A stretch of 64,000 nt of DNA from contig NZ_BJNY01000001.1 in assembly GCF_006539925.1 (NCBI RefSeq), positions 1-64,000 of the forward strand. Reading direction: 5' to 3'. The first letter of the stretch is position 1, and every line of letters starts with the position of its first letter. This DNA comes from Glutamicibacter uratoxydans (lineage in GTDB: Bacteria > Actinomycetota > Actinomycetes > Actinomycetales > Micrococcaceae). Made by a program: the position numbers and the translations under genes. Positions 40,701 through 48,108 of the stretch are shown here, piece by piece. The notes beneath the pieces are model-generated. The model saw only the letters and a list, made by a program, of their open reading frames with translations. It had not been told where the DNA came from and made no database searches.

Positions 40701-42775
40701 TGACACGCATGTATGGTGGCGAGCTGATTGTTGACGGTTCGATCACTGGCAATGAGATTGCTGCGAACACTATTGGCGCGGACAAGATCAAGGTCAATGA
40801 GTTGTCGGCGTCCGTGGCGAACGTGATCGAGCTGAACGCTGATCGCATCACTACTGGCACGGTGAACACTGATCGTCTCAACACTAATGAGATTGCTGCT
40901 AAGAATGCGACGATCCAGAAGGTTCAGGTCGAGAACCTGACTGCGACTGGTACTGGAACGTTCAGTAACGCGGTGATTGACAAGCTGTGGGCTGACGTCT
41001 TGCACGCGAAGAAGATCACCGCAGACATGGTGGCAGTTGGCAGTTTCGACAACATGGTGGCTGACCAGAACTTTGAGGATGCGACGATCAATGCTGCTCG
41101 CATTGCCATTAGTACCAACGCTCGTGGCCCGTACACTAGCGCGTACAACGGCTTCAAGTACTTTATCGTTGATCCGTCGACGGCCACCGGCCGTCTGCGT
41201 TTGGTGGCTTCGGCTGAGAACGCCCGCCTGCCGGTGGTGTCTGGCGCGAAGTACCGAGTCCGCTACCTGACCAGCTCGTCGAGCGCTGGCGACGCGAACA
41301 CTTATGCACTCGCGTCGGTGCTGCTGTCGGATGGCACCGTCCAGAATATCTTCGATGACAGGGGTGCGTCGGGTTCGTCCATTGTGTCGACGTCGGCTTG
41401 GTCTTGGTATGACGGTGTGATCACCATGCCGGCGAATGCTAAGTCGGCTTACATTTACATTGTGCGCTCAGCCGATGGTGCGACTGCTGGTGGCGCACTG
41501 TATGTCCAGCAGCCAATCGTGACCCGCATGAGCGGTGGCGAGCTGATCGTTGATGGGGCTGTCACCGCCGATAAGATTGCTGCGAAGGCTGTTGAGGCGG
41601 GCAAGATTGCTGCTAACGCTGTCACGGCTGACACGATTGCTGCCGGCGCTATTACGGCTGTCAAGCTGGACGCTGACGCTATCACTGGTAAGACGATTAC
41701 TGGTGGTGCCATCAATGGCGCGACGATTACTGGTGGTACGTTCCGCACTGAGGCAAGTAGTAGCACTGGTGTGAACATCACGTCGGCTAATGGATTCCAG
41801 TCCATGACAAGCGCGGGTGTTTCTACGCAGATCAACAACGGCGAAGTGATCATGAGGAACACTCCCGAGAACTACTCGGTGCGCGTTGGTGTTGGTAGTA
41901 GCGATTCGCCGTCCAACATTCAGTTCCAAGTGCCAGGCGCATCCGGCGCAAACAATGGTTATATTGGGCCGTCAAAGTCGCTGGCCACCCTACTTCCGAG
42001 TGGTGGTTATGACGGAACAATGATGGTCGCCGCGCCGTCCGTTGGTAGTGCTAAGCGCGCTGGGCTTGGCCTTGCTAGTCGCCCCAATGGTGCGTTCGCG
42101 TACGTCTACGCGTCGCAGGTCAACTTCAATCCGTCTACCACCGAATCGTCGGGTGACGTGCTGTTCAACGGCAGCAATGGGATGAATTTCAGGGCTGACA
42201 GTTTCGAGCTGTCCAACGGCCCTTTGAAGCCTGTTAAAACGGACTTCAGCATCAACACTGATGGTTCGGGCGGTTACCTGCGCTCGTTGCACACTTACAA
42301 CCGAACCTATTCGTCTCAGCCAACCATGTGCATCACCGACCTTGGCACGATGGGTAGGCTCACCTCAGCGCTCAAGTACAAGCAGGACGTTGAAACCGTC
42401 GACACCGCCTCGTACGAGGATGCCCTTCTGGGTATCGAACATAAGTCGTGGGTTGATAAGGCTGAGGCGCAAAGCTATCAGGACTACCTTGCATGGCAGG
42501 CTGAGCGCCCGCTTCAGCCTTTACCGCAGGACATGGCTGAGACTCCGACTAAGGAGCCTAAGCGCCATTACGGCGCTATTGCTGACGAGTTTGAAGAAGC
42601 TGGTCTGAGCCAGTTCGTCTACTACGACGCTAATGGCGAAGTGGATGGTCTGGCCTATGACCGTGTTGGTGTTGCGTTGCTACCGATTGTGCGTAAACAG
42701 CGTGACAAGATTGCGTCGCTTGAGGCGAAGCTCGAAGCTCTCATGGCTCGTGTTGACGCTCTTGAGGCGGCCTAA
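37784..42775 (+). CDS. large tail fibre/host-specificity protein with S74 intramolecular chaperone (1663 aa)
   Basis: TTG start after GAGGGGCGTCACT. Order: acidic linker (about 1-170), a fibronectin-III-like domain (about 175-250), alternating coiled coils, two copies of a module with IELNADRI / DRLNTNEI / VIDKLW / ITAEM repeats each followed by a jelly-roll-like carbohydrate-binding-type domain, a collagen-like 'GAITAVKLDADAITGKTITGG' shaft and a C-terminal peptidase S74 domain. The S74 Ser-Lys dyad is visible in SALKYK, and YGAIADE follows. The chaperone is cut off after trimer folding. Likely the receptor-binding fibre. Confidence 0.85.
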   Translation: MAIDLLPDEESTYVPDPNEEMGGEVDGAVDEESKPDSSPDIALPDEGVVDEVPVEGEPEELEGLQPTDSSIEDSQSVDPLFAEDNPNYIPLEQDEATAEVDDDEGDVYSASTGAPTDDAWDAVEDGDAVVAPAAFALAVAEDVTDDTLDPGSLTEADFALDDVSSDELIDPDLVVPVQYEIQGKPPQGEWTTLATCPASQVDAEVAGLPTEQAWLFRVRALFSNGEVTEWSAETSVDLPRDMLAPPTPSTPTASAKRGVYTIKWDGLGVGGVAQPSDYKFSIIWVSTSGNAGTWNAIGTVNDACEFMWSGGEYYTNMYFSLSSLDRAGNSSARSAAAVAMMKPLVEEPDIQAELDRIDAEYGGVITEAGQLGTRLTEAEAELEAAKDSIDNLVTVELPGLDQRLADASAKVNTIETVTIPDVRSLAASALSEAQSLGPRLSQAESDLAASKGRLDTAEGSIRDLNDVKLPALANDLSTAKSDLGTLKNTTLPAMQAEVDQAQSDLTTAFGQISAADGKASSAVTAAATAQSKADQAFTDAATAAGIANGKGKVLVQSTAPGAADRNAQTLWIDTTGGANTPKRWTSGTTWQAVTDKTATDAAAAAVAADTKAQQALTAAGSAQSTADGAMTMAGSKSKVFYSTSAPSGTGTAVGDLWRRQDASKNIIGEWYWTGTAWQATQITTDVISNLDVGKLTAGSAIINTAVINKISAQAATIIELNADRIVAGTISADRLNVNDLSARIATVIQLNADKIVAGTIATARLDVNDIAAKTAAFQRVDVKNLFATNATMDSAVIDKLWTDVVHSRRITAEMLAIGSSDNFIVDSEFLDPILNAQRVSAGTNVSGPFTSSVDGRRYFQLAASDTIGRLRLFAEASDRSMIVIPGMTYRMRYQASTNVSATERASTRVYMACTNAAGTVTNILVPDSTFTVGTQWTWCESTFTVPNDIIGVSPYIQRLAGGTAILNVKAPELTRMYGGELIVDGSITGNEIAANTIGADKIKVNELSASVANVIELNADRITTGTVNTDRLNTNEIAAKNATIQKVQVENLTATGTGTFSNAVIDKLWADVLHAKKITADMVAVGSFDNMVADQNFEDATINAARIAISTNARGPYTSAYNGFKYFIVDPSTATGRLRLVASAENARLPVVSGAKYRVRYLTSSSSAGDANTYALASVLLSDGTVQNIFDDRGASGSSIVSTSAWSWYDGVITMPANAKSAYIYIVRSADGATAGGALYVQQPIVTRMSGGELIVDGAVTADKIAAKAVEAGKIAANAVTADTIAAGAITAVKLDADAITGKTITGGAINGATITGGTFRTEASSSTGVNITSANGFQSMTSAGVSTQINNGEVIMRNTPENYSVRVGVGSSDSPSNIQFQVPGASGANNGYIGPSKSLATLLPSGGYDGTMMVAAPSVGSAKRAGLGLASRPNGAFAYVYASQVNFNPSTTESSGDVLFNGSNGMNFRADSFELSNGPLKPVKTDFSINTDGSGGYLRSLHTYNRTYSSQPTMCITDLGTMGRLTSALKYKQDVETVDTASYEDALLGIEHKSWVDKAEAQSYQDYLAWQAERPLQPLPQDMAETPTKEPKRHYGAIADEFEEAGLSQFVYYDANGEVDGLAYDRVGVALLPIVRKQRDKIASLEAKLEALMARVDALEAA

Positions 42776-42797
42776 ACAAACCGGAAGGTTGAAAAGG

Positions 42798-43145
42798 TTG
42801 GAAGAAGATTTCAACTGGGAACAGCTCGCATGGACGTCGCCAATTATTGTGGCAGTCATGACCGGGCTATTCCTTCTTTTGAAGGCGTTCGCTGACAAGC
42901 GCGTCGACCCCCTTGACCGCATGGAGAAGGTGCTGAACACGTATGAGTCCTCGTTGGAGGATGCGTTGGCTAGCCTTGGCCGTTCGCGTGAGCGTGAGAA
43001 GAAAGCGTTCAAGGGGTACTTGGAGCATCGGGACTGGGGGCTGGCGTGGGAGGACTATGAGGCTTCTGGCTTTGCTGATCCACCGGGTCGGCCTAAGCGT
43101 CCTGAGAGTGTGGAGCTAAATACTGGGCCTGTGGAGGTCGTCTAG
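42798..43145 (+). CDS. membrane-anchored protein, possible holin-like (115 aa)
   Basis: TTG start (two candidates, 42789 and 42798; the latter is nine bases after GGAAGG). One hydrophobic helix (SPIIVAVMTGLFLLLKAF) near residue 15-35, then a charged helical tail. Type III-like topology could mean holin or spanin-like function, but a clear two-helix holin exists at 46749-46958, so this role is uncertain. Confidence 0.6.
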   Translation: MEEDFNWEQLAWTSPIIVAVMTGLFLLLKAFADKRVDPLDRMEKVLNTYESSLEDALASLGRSREREKKAFKGYLEHRDWGLAWEDYEASGFADPPGRPKRPESVELNTGPVEVV

Positions 43146-43161
43146 ACTCCACGCTCTTACT

Positions 43162-43197
43162 GGCGCGCACACGGTCGCAAATGGCTGTGTGCGCGCC
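43162..43197. terminator. 11-bp perfect inverted repeat
   Basis: GGCGCGCACAC and GTGTGCGCGCC form a strong stem between the fibre region and the second fibre gene. No T-run. Confidence 0.55.
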
Positions 43198-43213
43198 GTA
43201 AACAATCATTACT

Positions 43214-43238
43214 GCCCTGACATTGTTGGGGCTTTTCT
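43214..43238 (+). terminator. intrinsic terminator
   Basis: GCCC and GGGC form a short stem followed by TTTTCTT. A near-copy with the same GGGGCTTTTCTTATGCCC end lies at 45003-45033. Confidence 0.6.
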
Positions 43239-43280
43239 TATGCCCTCAGATGGGCTTACAACGATTCTTGGGGGTTGCTG

Positions 43281-44708
43281 GTGAGCGTTGAGAACACGCT
43301 ACAGACTGGACTTGTGACAGGCCGTTTCGGTGTCGGGGTCGCTGACGGGCCTGACGTGGGAGATGACCCTGACGTCATTCCGGCGCAGGGGCGCATCATC
43401 TTCACCCAAACTATTGGGCATCAACCGAACGCTAACGCCTCACCGCCGGTCACTGTCCTGCGCGTACCTATCACTGGCATCCTTGATGATGAGGGGTACT
43501 TGTGCACGCCTGACCCGTCCGATCCGTTGAAAGCTGGCCAGCGTGGAATGCGACTGTTCGCCACTGACGACCCTAACGGTGGTGTGACGAACTGGACGTA
43601 TAAGGTTTCGTATGCGTTCAAGCCGACTAACTATGGCCAGCCAGCACTCAACGAGCATGATATGTTCCTGCCTGCGGGGAGTACGCAGGACTTGACGAAG
43701 GTTGCGCCCGTGCCATCCTCGCCGGGTTACGGGCTCCCACAAGCTGAAGCGGCAGCTAATCGCGCTGAAGCATCCGCTCAGGCGTCAGCAGAGTCCTCGG
43801 CCCAGTCGGCGCAGTCTGCCGCTGACGCTGAAGCGCTTGCCCAGTCCGTCCGTGATGACGCGGCCGCCGGAGCGTTCGATGGGCTGTCGGCCTACCAAAT
43901 TTGGCTGCGGCTGGGGAATACGGGCACCGAGGCGGACTTCATCACTTGGCTCAAGGGAGCGAAGGGTGACCCTGGTGGGTGGACTACGGGAACTGCTCTT
44001 GGTAGTACACACCTGGACACCGTCATCGCGCCAGGTCTGTACTACCAAAACACGTCAGCCAACATCACCCCAGCTAACGGGTATCCACCGATTGCCGCAG
44101 CACAGGTAACTGCTTCTGGTGCACGGTGCGAGATTGAGGTGGCGAACTGGGGCGGTTCCTCCTCGGTGATGCAGACAATGAAGATCCTCGGCCGGTCGAT
44201 CACCGGGCAGATTCCGAAGATGATTCTTATTCGACATCGAGAAGGAACAACTTTTACTCAGTGGGAGCAATTTAGCTCAACGAGGTTCAATAACGCTGTC
44301 GGCTGGGCCGCATACCAATATGACGCATTCGCTGGCGCTGAGCGTCTTATTGCTGGCTCAACTGGTGATATCAGCCTTGCCGGGCTTTTGCTTCCGGGGG
44401 TAACTGCCACGACGATTACCGTCAGCCGACAGAGTGACCTGGTAACGCTGAGTGTTCGGGGGCTCACCGTTGCCACTTCAGGATCGCAGAACATCTTCAC
44501 CTCGTTCCCGGTCGGGTTTCGCCCGGCGGCCACGCAGGAGCTACGTGTGCCAGTCGGAGTTGGGGCTGGACCGATTGTGCGATTGATTCAGGTGAATGGC
44601 CCGAACACGTGGTATTCAGGAGCGAACACAGCCGATTTGCTGAGCTTCCAAGTGACGTATCGAACCAATGATGCATGGCCGTCTGCCACCCCCCCCCCAA
44701 TAGCCTGA
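43281..44708 (+). CDS. second tail fibre protein, interrupted at a poly-C tract (475 aa)
   Basis: GTG start after GGGGGTTGCTG. N-terminal beta domain, Ala-rich helical shaft (AEAAANRAEASAQASAESS), a collagen-like GAKGDPGG segment, then C-terminal beta domains. Right after the first tip domain (ending YRTNDAWPS) the run ACCCCCCCCCC shifts the frame and stops it eight codons later. The next frame resumes with a second related tip domain (NSLTFRTGWTG to MYQSTP). One more C or two fewer would fuse them. Confidence 0.82.
   Translation: MSVENTLQTGLVTGRFGVGVADGPDVGDDPDVIPAQGRIIFTQTIGHQPNANASPPVTVLRVPITGILDDEGYLCTPDPSDPLKAGQRGMRLFATDDPNGGVTNWTYKVSYAFKPTNYGQPALNEHDMFLPAGSTQDLTKVAPVPSSPGYGLPQAEAAANRAEASAQASAESSAQSAQSAADAEALAQSVRDDAAAGAFDGLSAYQIWLRLGNTGTEADFITWLKGAKGDPGGWTTGTALGSTHLDTVIAPGLYYQNTSANITPANGYPPIAAAQVTASGARCEIEVANWGGSSSVMQTMKILGRSITGQIPKMILIRHREGTTFTQWEQFSSTRFNNAVGWAAYQYDAFAGAERLIAGSTGDISLAGLLLPGVTATTITVSRQSDLVTLSVRGLTVATSGSQNIFTSFPVGFRPAATQELRVPVGVGAGPIVRLIQVNGPNTWYSGANTADLLSFQVTYRTNDAWPSATPPPIA
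44689..44698 (+). repeat. C10 homopolymer inside a fibre gene
   Basis: Ten consecutive C (44689-44698) at the boundary of two tip domains. In the present length the protein ends at TGA 44706; C11 or C8 would put it in frame with the next 98 codons. Such tracts mutate by slippage. Confidence 0.9.
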
Positions 44709-44992
44709 CCTTCCGTACCGGTTGGACAGGCGAGGCTACGGTGACGAAGCTCAGCGATAACTTCGTGATCCTTGAAATTACTGCACTCGATACGACTGGC
44801 GGTGACGCGGGCGGTTCTCCATTTGCTGTACCGGTGGGATGGCGGCCGCAGGCCAATGCTCCGATCACCTACGAGTGGACAGACGGAACGAGCGAGAGCA
44901 GGACTATTTCGGCATCGACGGGGCAGACGTACCCAGCCATTGGCAAGGTGCTGAAAACGCCGATACGCATCATGTATCAATCAACGCCTTAA
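44699..44992 (+). pseudogene. out-of-frame C-terminal tip domain of the second fibre
   Basis: Frame 44675-44992 (97 codons after the C tract) reads NSLTFRTGWTGEATVTKL to IMYQSTP. It resembles the preceding domain of the fibre in layout (VTLSVRG..., FPVGFRPAA..., VTYRTN) with VGWRPQA and IRIMYQ in the matching places. No good start or ribosome binding site of its own. Expressed only if the frame is restored. Confidence 0.72.
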
Positions 44993-45002
44993 TTATTCGC
45001 AT

Positions 45003-45033
45003 AGCCCTTGACCATCTGGTCGGGGCTTTTCTT
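45003..45033 (+). terminator. intrinsic terminator after the fibre genes
   Basis: AGCCC..GACC pairs with GGTC..GGGCT and is followed by TTTTCTT. Same design as 43214-43238. Confidence 0.72.
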
Positions 45034-45052
45034 ATGCCCGAAAGGGGTTCAA

Positions 45053-45172
45053 ATGCAAATGTCTTTTCATCTAGCAAAGTCTCTTGACGACCTGCGCTCT
45101 GAAACCAACACCAAATGGCCTGCGCGCGACAAGGGTTCTGACGGCTGGGTCGGGGATACTTCCCATGTGTAG
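45053..45172 (+). pseudogene. truncated endolysin 5' copy (39 codons)
   Basis: The frame reads MQMSFHLAKSLDDLRSETN and continues TKWPARDKGSDGWVGDTSHV before a stop. This aligns position by position with residues about 7-40 of the intact endolysin (PSLVDLRNETNAKWPNRDK, GDVSH). It is cut just after the conserved SH, immediately upstream of the reversed HNH gene, so it is the 5' stub left by an insertion or replacement event. Confidence 0.82.
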
Positions 45173-45180
45173 GGCATAGA

Positions 45181-45218
45181 AAAAGCCGAGCGTCACGGGG
45201 ATTTAGTGACGCTCGGCG
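45181..45218 (-). terminator. terminator of the reversed HNH gene
   Basis: A perfect 12-bp stem (GCCGAGCGTCAC with GTGACGCTCGGC) is followed on the minus strand by TTTTTC. Located seven bases after the HNH stop. Confidence 0.85.
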
Positions 45219-45224
45219 GGATGG

Positions 45225-45878
45225 TTAGTGGCGAGTCTGAGCTTTGCGCTCCCGGTTGCGCTTGCGAATGCATGACCTGCACTCTCGGCTTCGTGAACCG
45301 TTAGGCCTCACTCGAACGTAAGTGTTGTCTTCACTGTATTCGTGACCAGCGGGGCAATGGCTTTCAGTGCCATGTCGGGTTCCGGTGCGCCGCTTGGCTT
45401 GCCAGTCAGACAAGCATTTGGCGCATGTGAACGAGTTGGCCCCGTTTCGCACCTTGCCAACAATTGCGAACAAGTGGCCATTCCGACATTCGATAGTTCT
45501 GTCGCGTTTTGCTGGCGGTTCTGGCTTTGACGGAATCTCCGGCAGTGGTCGAATCGTTCGGTCGCATTCAAGCGGATGCCCCAGGTCGCGCCTACGTCTA
45601 TTCTCAGCAACCGTCACGGCCTCTAAGTGATCAGGTCGGACGCAACTTCGAACCTTGCATAGGTGGTCAACCTCCCAGCCGGAGGGAATTTCGTTACCGC
45701 ATGATGCGTACGCCCAGCGGTGCGAGGTGGTTTGAGTCCATCTACCTTCACTGGTCTTGATGGCGAACTGCCCGTAGCCGTTGCCACGCTTGCCGCCCAC
45801 CCATATCCAGCATCCGTTCGGGCCTTGCTCTACGCGAGTCCAGAAGCGGCGTTTCTCGTCGTCTCCAAAAGAAAACAT
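45225..45878 (-). CDS. HNH homing endonuclease (217 aa)
   Basis: Antisense to the lysis genes. N-terminal HNH fold: 'WTRVEQGPNGCWIWVGGKRGNGYG' spread over residues 12-40, then 'SHRWAYASCGN', 'EVDHLCKVRSCVRPDHLEAV'. This is the HNH_3/AP2-linked type typical of free-standing homing endonucleases. The C-terminal half has three Cys pairs (ECRNGH, CAKC, CPAGHEYS, CRSC), probable zinc DNA-binding knuckles. Start at MFSFGDD (MINLMF is an alternative). Flanked by an endolysin stub and the intact endolysin. Confidence 0.85.
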   Translation of the reverse strand: MFSFGDDEKRRFWTRVEQGPNGCWIWVGGKRGNGYGQFAIKTSEGRWTQTTSHRWAYASCGNEIPSGWEVDHLCKVRSCVRPDHLEAVTVAENRRRRDLGHPLECDRTIRPLPEIPSKPEPPAKRDRTIECRNGHLFAIVGKVRNGANSFTCAKCLSDWQAKRRTGTRHGTESHCPAGHEYSEDNTYVRVRPNGSRSRECRSCIRKRNRERKAQTRH

Positions 45879-45912
45879 TAGGTTAATCATACCACGAAAG
45901 GTGGGATTCATT

Positions 45913-46737
45913 GTGCCCAACTGGTACACTGCCCCCTCGCTAGTCGATCTTCGCAACGAAACAAACGCTAAATGGCCAAACAGGGACAAGGCATCCGATG
46001 GTTCCGTGGGCGATGTATCCCATGCCGCCAGGGTGTCTGACCACAACCCCGATTGGAAGTCCGGTGGTGTGGTTCGCGCGATTGACGTCGACAAGGACGG
46101 CATCAACGTTGACACTTTCCTGAACGCGGTCATCTATGACCCGCGCGTTTCGTATGTGATTTGGAATCGTCGCATCTGGGGTGGCACTCGATGGCGCCCC
46201 TATGAGGGTGCTAACGCCCACACCAAGCACATTCACGTGTCCATCAAGCACACTGATGCTGCTGAGCGTGGAGGCTCGTGGGGGCTGGGCAAGGTCGCAC
46301 CGTCTGGCAAGCCTTCTGACGCCAAGGTGAAGCCAGTCAAAGATCAGTCGCCTTCCAACACCCCGAACGGCTCCACCGTCTTCCCGACCGACTACGTGGA
46401 CTTGAAGATCAATGGCAACTTCAAGGCGTGGGAGCAGGGTGCAATCCAGATTCTCATGCACCAGTTGGGCTACCGCGAGAACAAGCAGTGGGACGGCAAG
46501 ATCGGCCGTCTCGGCTACACCGACCTCATGAACTGGTTGCAGGACGTCGGCTACTACAAGCAGACCCCAAAGGGCTTGAAGCTCTACGTGGACGGCAAGC
46601 CTGGCTACTGGTTCTGGTACGAGTTCCAGCGCTACCTCAAGGATCGCAAGCACTACAAGGGCATCTTGGACGGCAAGCCAGACGTCATGACTTACGAAGC
46701 GATTCAGCGCTGGTTGAACGCTAACAACGGACAGTAG
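45913..46737 (+). CDS. endolysin, peptidase M15-like with C-terminal binding domain (274 aa)
   Basis: GTG start after GAAAGGTGGGATTCATT. The catalytic domain (about 1-130) has 'SDHNPDWKSGGVVRAIDVDKDG' spaced residues and a HIHVSIKH triad-like end: SxHNxxxA(V)D and HxH zinc ligands of LAS/M15 peptidases, which cut peptidoglycan stem peptides. A short linker (KPVKDQSPSNTPNGS) and a C-terminal repeat-like domain for cell-wall binding follow. The in-frame extension upstream is antisense to HNH and is rejected. Followed by holin. Confidence 0.88.
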   Translation: MPNWYTAPSLVDLRNETNAKWPNRDKASDGSVGDVSHAARVSDHNPDWKSGGVVRAIDVDKDGINVDTFLNAVIYDPRVSYVIWNRRIWGGTRWRPYEGANAHTKHIHVSIKHTDAAERGGSWGLGKVAPSGKPSDAKVKPVKDQSPSNTPNGSTVFPTDYVDLKINGNFKAWEQGAIQILMHQLGYRENKQWDGKIGRLGYTDLMNWLQDVGYYKQTPKGLKLYVDGKPGYWFWYEFQRYLKDRKHYKGILDGKPDVMTYEAIQRWLNANNGQ

Positions 46738-46748
46738 GAGGAAACAGT

Positions 46749-46958
46749 ATGGAGAAGTTCATCAAGAGCGAGAAGGGTCGCAAGTACCTTTACCGCGTCA
46801 TCTTGGCAGGCATCGCACTTGCGGCAGCGTACGGCTGGATCGACGGCGAAACCACCCAGTTGTGGATTGCCCTCGCGGGCGCAGGGCTTGGCCTTGTGGT
46901 TGCTGAAGGTAACGTAACCAATGCTGGCGCTGAGCATGGCGCGCATGTAGCCGAATAG
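46749..46958 (+). CDS. holin (69 aa)
   Basis: ATG after AGGAGGAAACAGT, a strong site. Two hydrophobic helices (YRVILAGIALAAAYGW and LWIALAGAGLGLVVA), short basic N-terminus (KFIKSEKGRKY) and polar tail. Eleven bases after the endolysin stop. Holins form the membrane pores that time lysis. Confidence 0.85.
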   Translation: MEKFIKSEKGRKYLYRVILAGIALAAAYGWIDGETTQLWIALAGAGLGLVVAEGNVTNAGAEHGAHVAE

Positions 46959-46970
46959 TACTTAAACACG

Positions 46971-47026
46971 AAAAGACCCCCTCGGTCGCAAAGACATTTA
47001 CGTCAATGCGACCGAGGGGGTCTTTT
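46971..47026. terminator. bidirectional terminator with 20-bp perfect arms
   Basis: AAAAGACCCCCTCGGTCGCA (46971-46990) is exactly complementary to 47007-47026, giving A- and T-runs on both sides. It ends the late rightward transcript and the leftward right-arm transcript. Confidence 0.95.
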
Positions 47027-47042
47027 CTACATTAAAGGGTGT

Positions 47043-47405
47043 TTACTTCTTGTCGCTGAACTGGGCTTCAATCATGTCAGCAAACGCCTCAGTAAACTCT
47101 TCAAACTTCTTACGACGATTCGCACGCTTCTGCTTCAAGTGAGCCGTGTACAAGTCGTTCACGAACTTGCGCTTGCCAACAGTCGGCAGCATGGTCACAA
47201 TCGTGAAAGCCCAGAAGCAGATGCCAACCGCAAAGTACACCGAGTACCCTACGCCAGCGAACCAACCGAACCATCCAGCAACAATGAAGGCGAACCACGC
47301 CCCACCAGCAATGATGAGTGCCTGCACCGCAAGGAATCCTGCGATGGCCAGCAATGCCAGGACGGTTACTGCAAGGATGGTGAGGGTCGTCTTGAGAATC
47401 TTCAA
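47043..47405 (-). CDS. membrane protein (120 aa)
   Basis: Start at TTG behind AAAGGA (11 bases), the longer frame being overlapped by the upstream gene. Hydrophobic segments near residues 8-28, 30-50 and 55-80 (ILAVTVLALLAIAGF, AGGAWFAFIVAGWFG) and a basic helical cytoplasmic tail (KQKRANRRKKFEEF). Last gene of the right-arm operon; function unknown. Confidence 0.7.
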   Translation of the reverse strand: MKILKTTLTILAVTVLALLAIAGFLAVQALIIAGGAWFAFIVAGWFGWFAGVGYSVYFAVGICFWAFTIVTMLPTVGKRKFVNDLYTAHLKQKRANRRKKFEEFTEAFADMIEAQFSDKK

Positions 47406-47412
47406 GGGGTTG

Positions 47413-48108
47413 TTAGTCCTTTCCGTTGAGGAAGTTGGTTGCTTGGTTGGCGCGACGTTCGCGCCTAATCTCGGGAGTGTCAGACTCGACTCCAAGCTCA
47501 TCCGACAGGGAGTTCTCGTAGCTGTACGAGTAGAACTTGGCTGCCATGTTCAGCCTGTCCGTGATCTGGTCGATGCCACGATAGAAAGCCATCTGCTCAC
47601 TCCGCGTTAGTTCGAAGCTGTCAAAGCCGTGACCGTACCGCTTGTAGATGGCCAGCCGTCTCGCTTCAACGAGCTTGTCAAACTCTCGTCGGACGTCGAC
47701 GCGCCCTTCAATGTCTGGGGCTTTCTCGGCTTCGCACCAGACGGACTCGGACAAGATTCGACGCACATCTTTCGGCGTGTACATGTAAGAGCCGCTGAAG
47801 TGCATGTAGTCGACACGCTCTTTAGTGGCTAGACGTTCGGCTTGCTTCTTCAGGACACCGGGGATGCTCTTCTCATAGTCGAGAATCTTCTTCCAGTGAT
47901 CCTTCTCCTGCATGGAAACCCAGACGTCTTGCTCAAGGTCTTCCGCTTCGACGGTTGCGCTAGTGCGTCCGATCTTCTTGCAGACGTTGTGAACGACTTC
48001 CCAGTATTTGTGCTGGAACTCTTCGAAGGTTGTCGGCTTGTCGTCTACTGGTTCAAGGTAGGAGGCCATGCGTTCTTCGAAGGTGGTTCGTCGTGGGGTT
48101 TCGCTCAT
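47413..48108 (-). CDS. sigma-factor-like protein (231 aa)
   Basis: Residues about 50-110 resemble a sigma-70 region-2 core: 'VEAEDLEQDVWVSM' then 'VLKKQAERLATKERVDYM', followed by 'YMYTPKDVRRILSE', a motif common in actinobacteriophage sigma-like proteins. It could direct late transcription. The C-terminal part has a possible helix-turn-helix. It overlaps the phosphoesterase gene by ATGA. The call is moderate because no -35 recognition domain is certain. Confidence 0.6.
   Translation of the reverse strand: MSETPRRTTFEERMASYLEPVDDKPTTFEEFQHKYWEVVHNVCKKIGRTSATVEAEDLEQDVWVSMQEKDHWKKILDYEKSIPGVLKKQAERLATKERVDYMHFSGSYMYTPKDVRRILSESVWCEAEKAPDIEGRVDVRREFDKLVEARRLAIYKRYGHGFDSFELTRSEQMAFYRGIDQITDRLNMAAKFYSYSYENSLSDELGVESDTPEIRRERRANQATNFLNGKD

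Noticed and set aside
45781-45912. In-frame upstream extension of the endolysin
   Set aside because: It is antisense to the HNH gene; the GTG at 45913 has a strong ribosome binding site and aligns with the stub.
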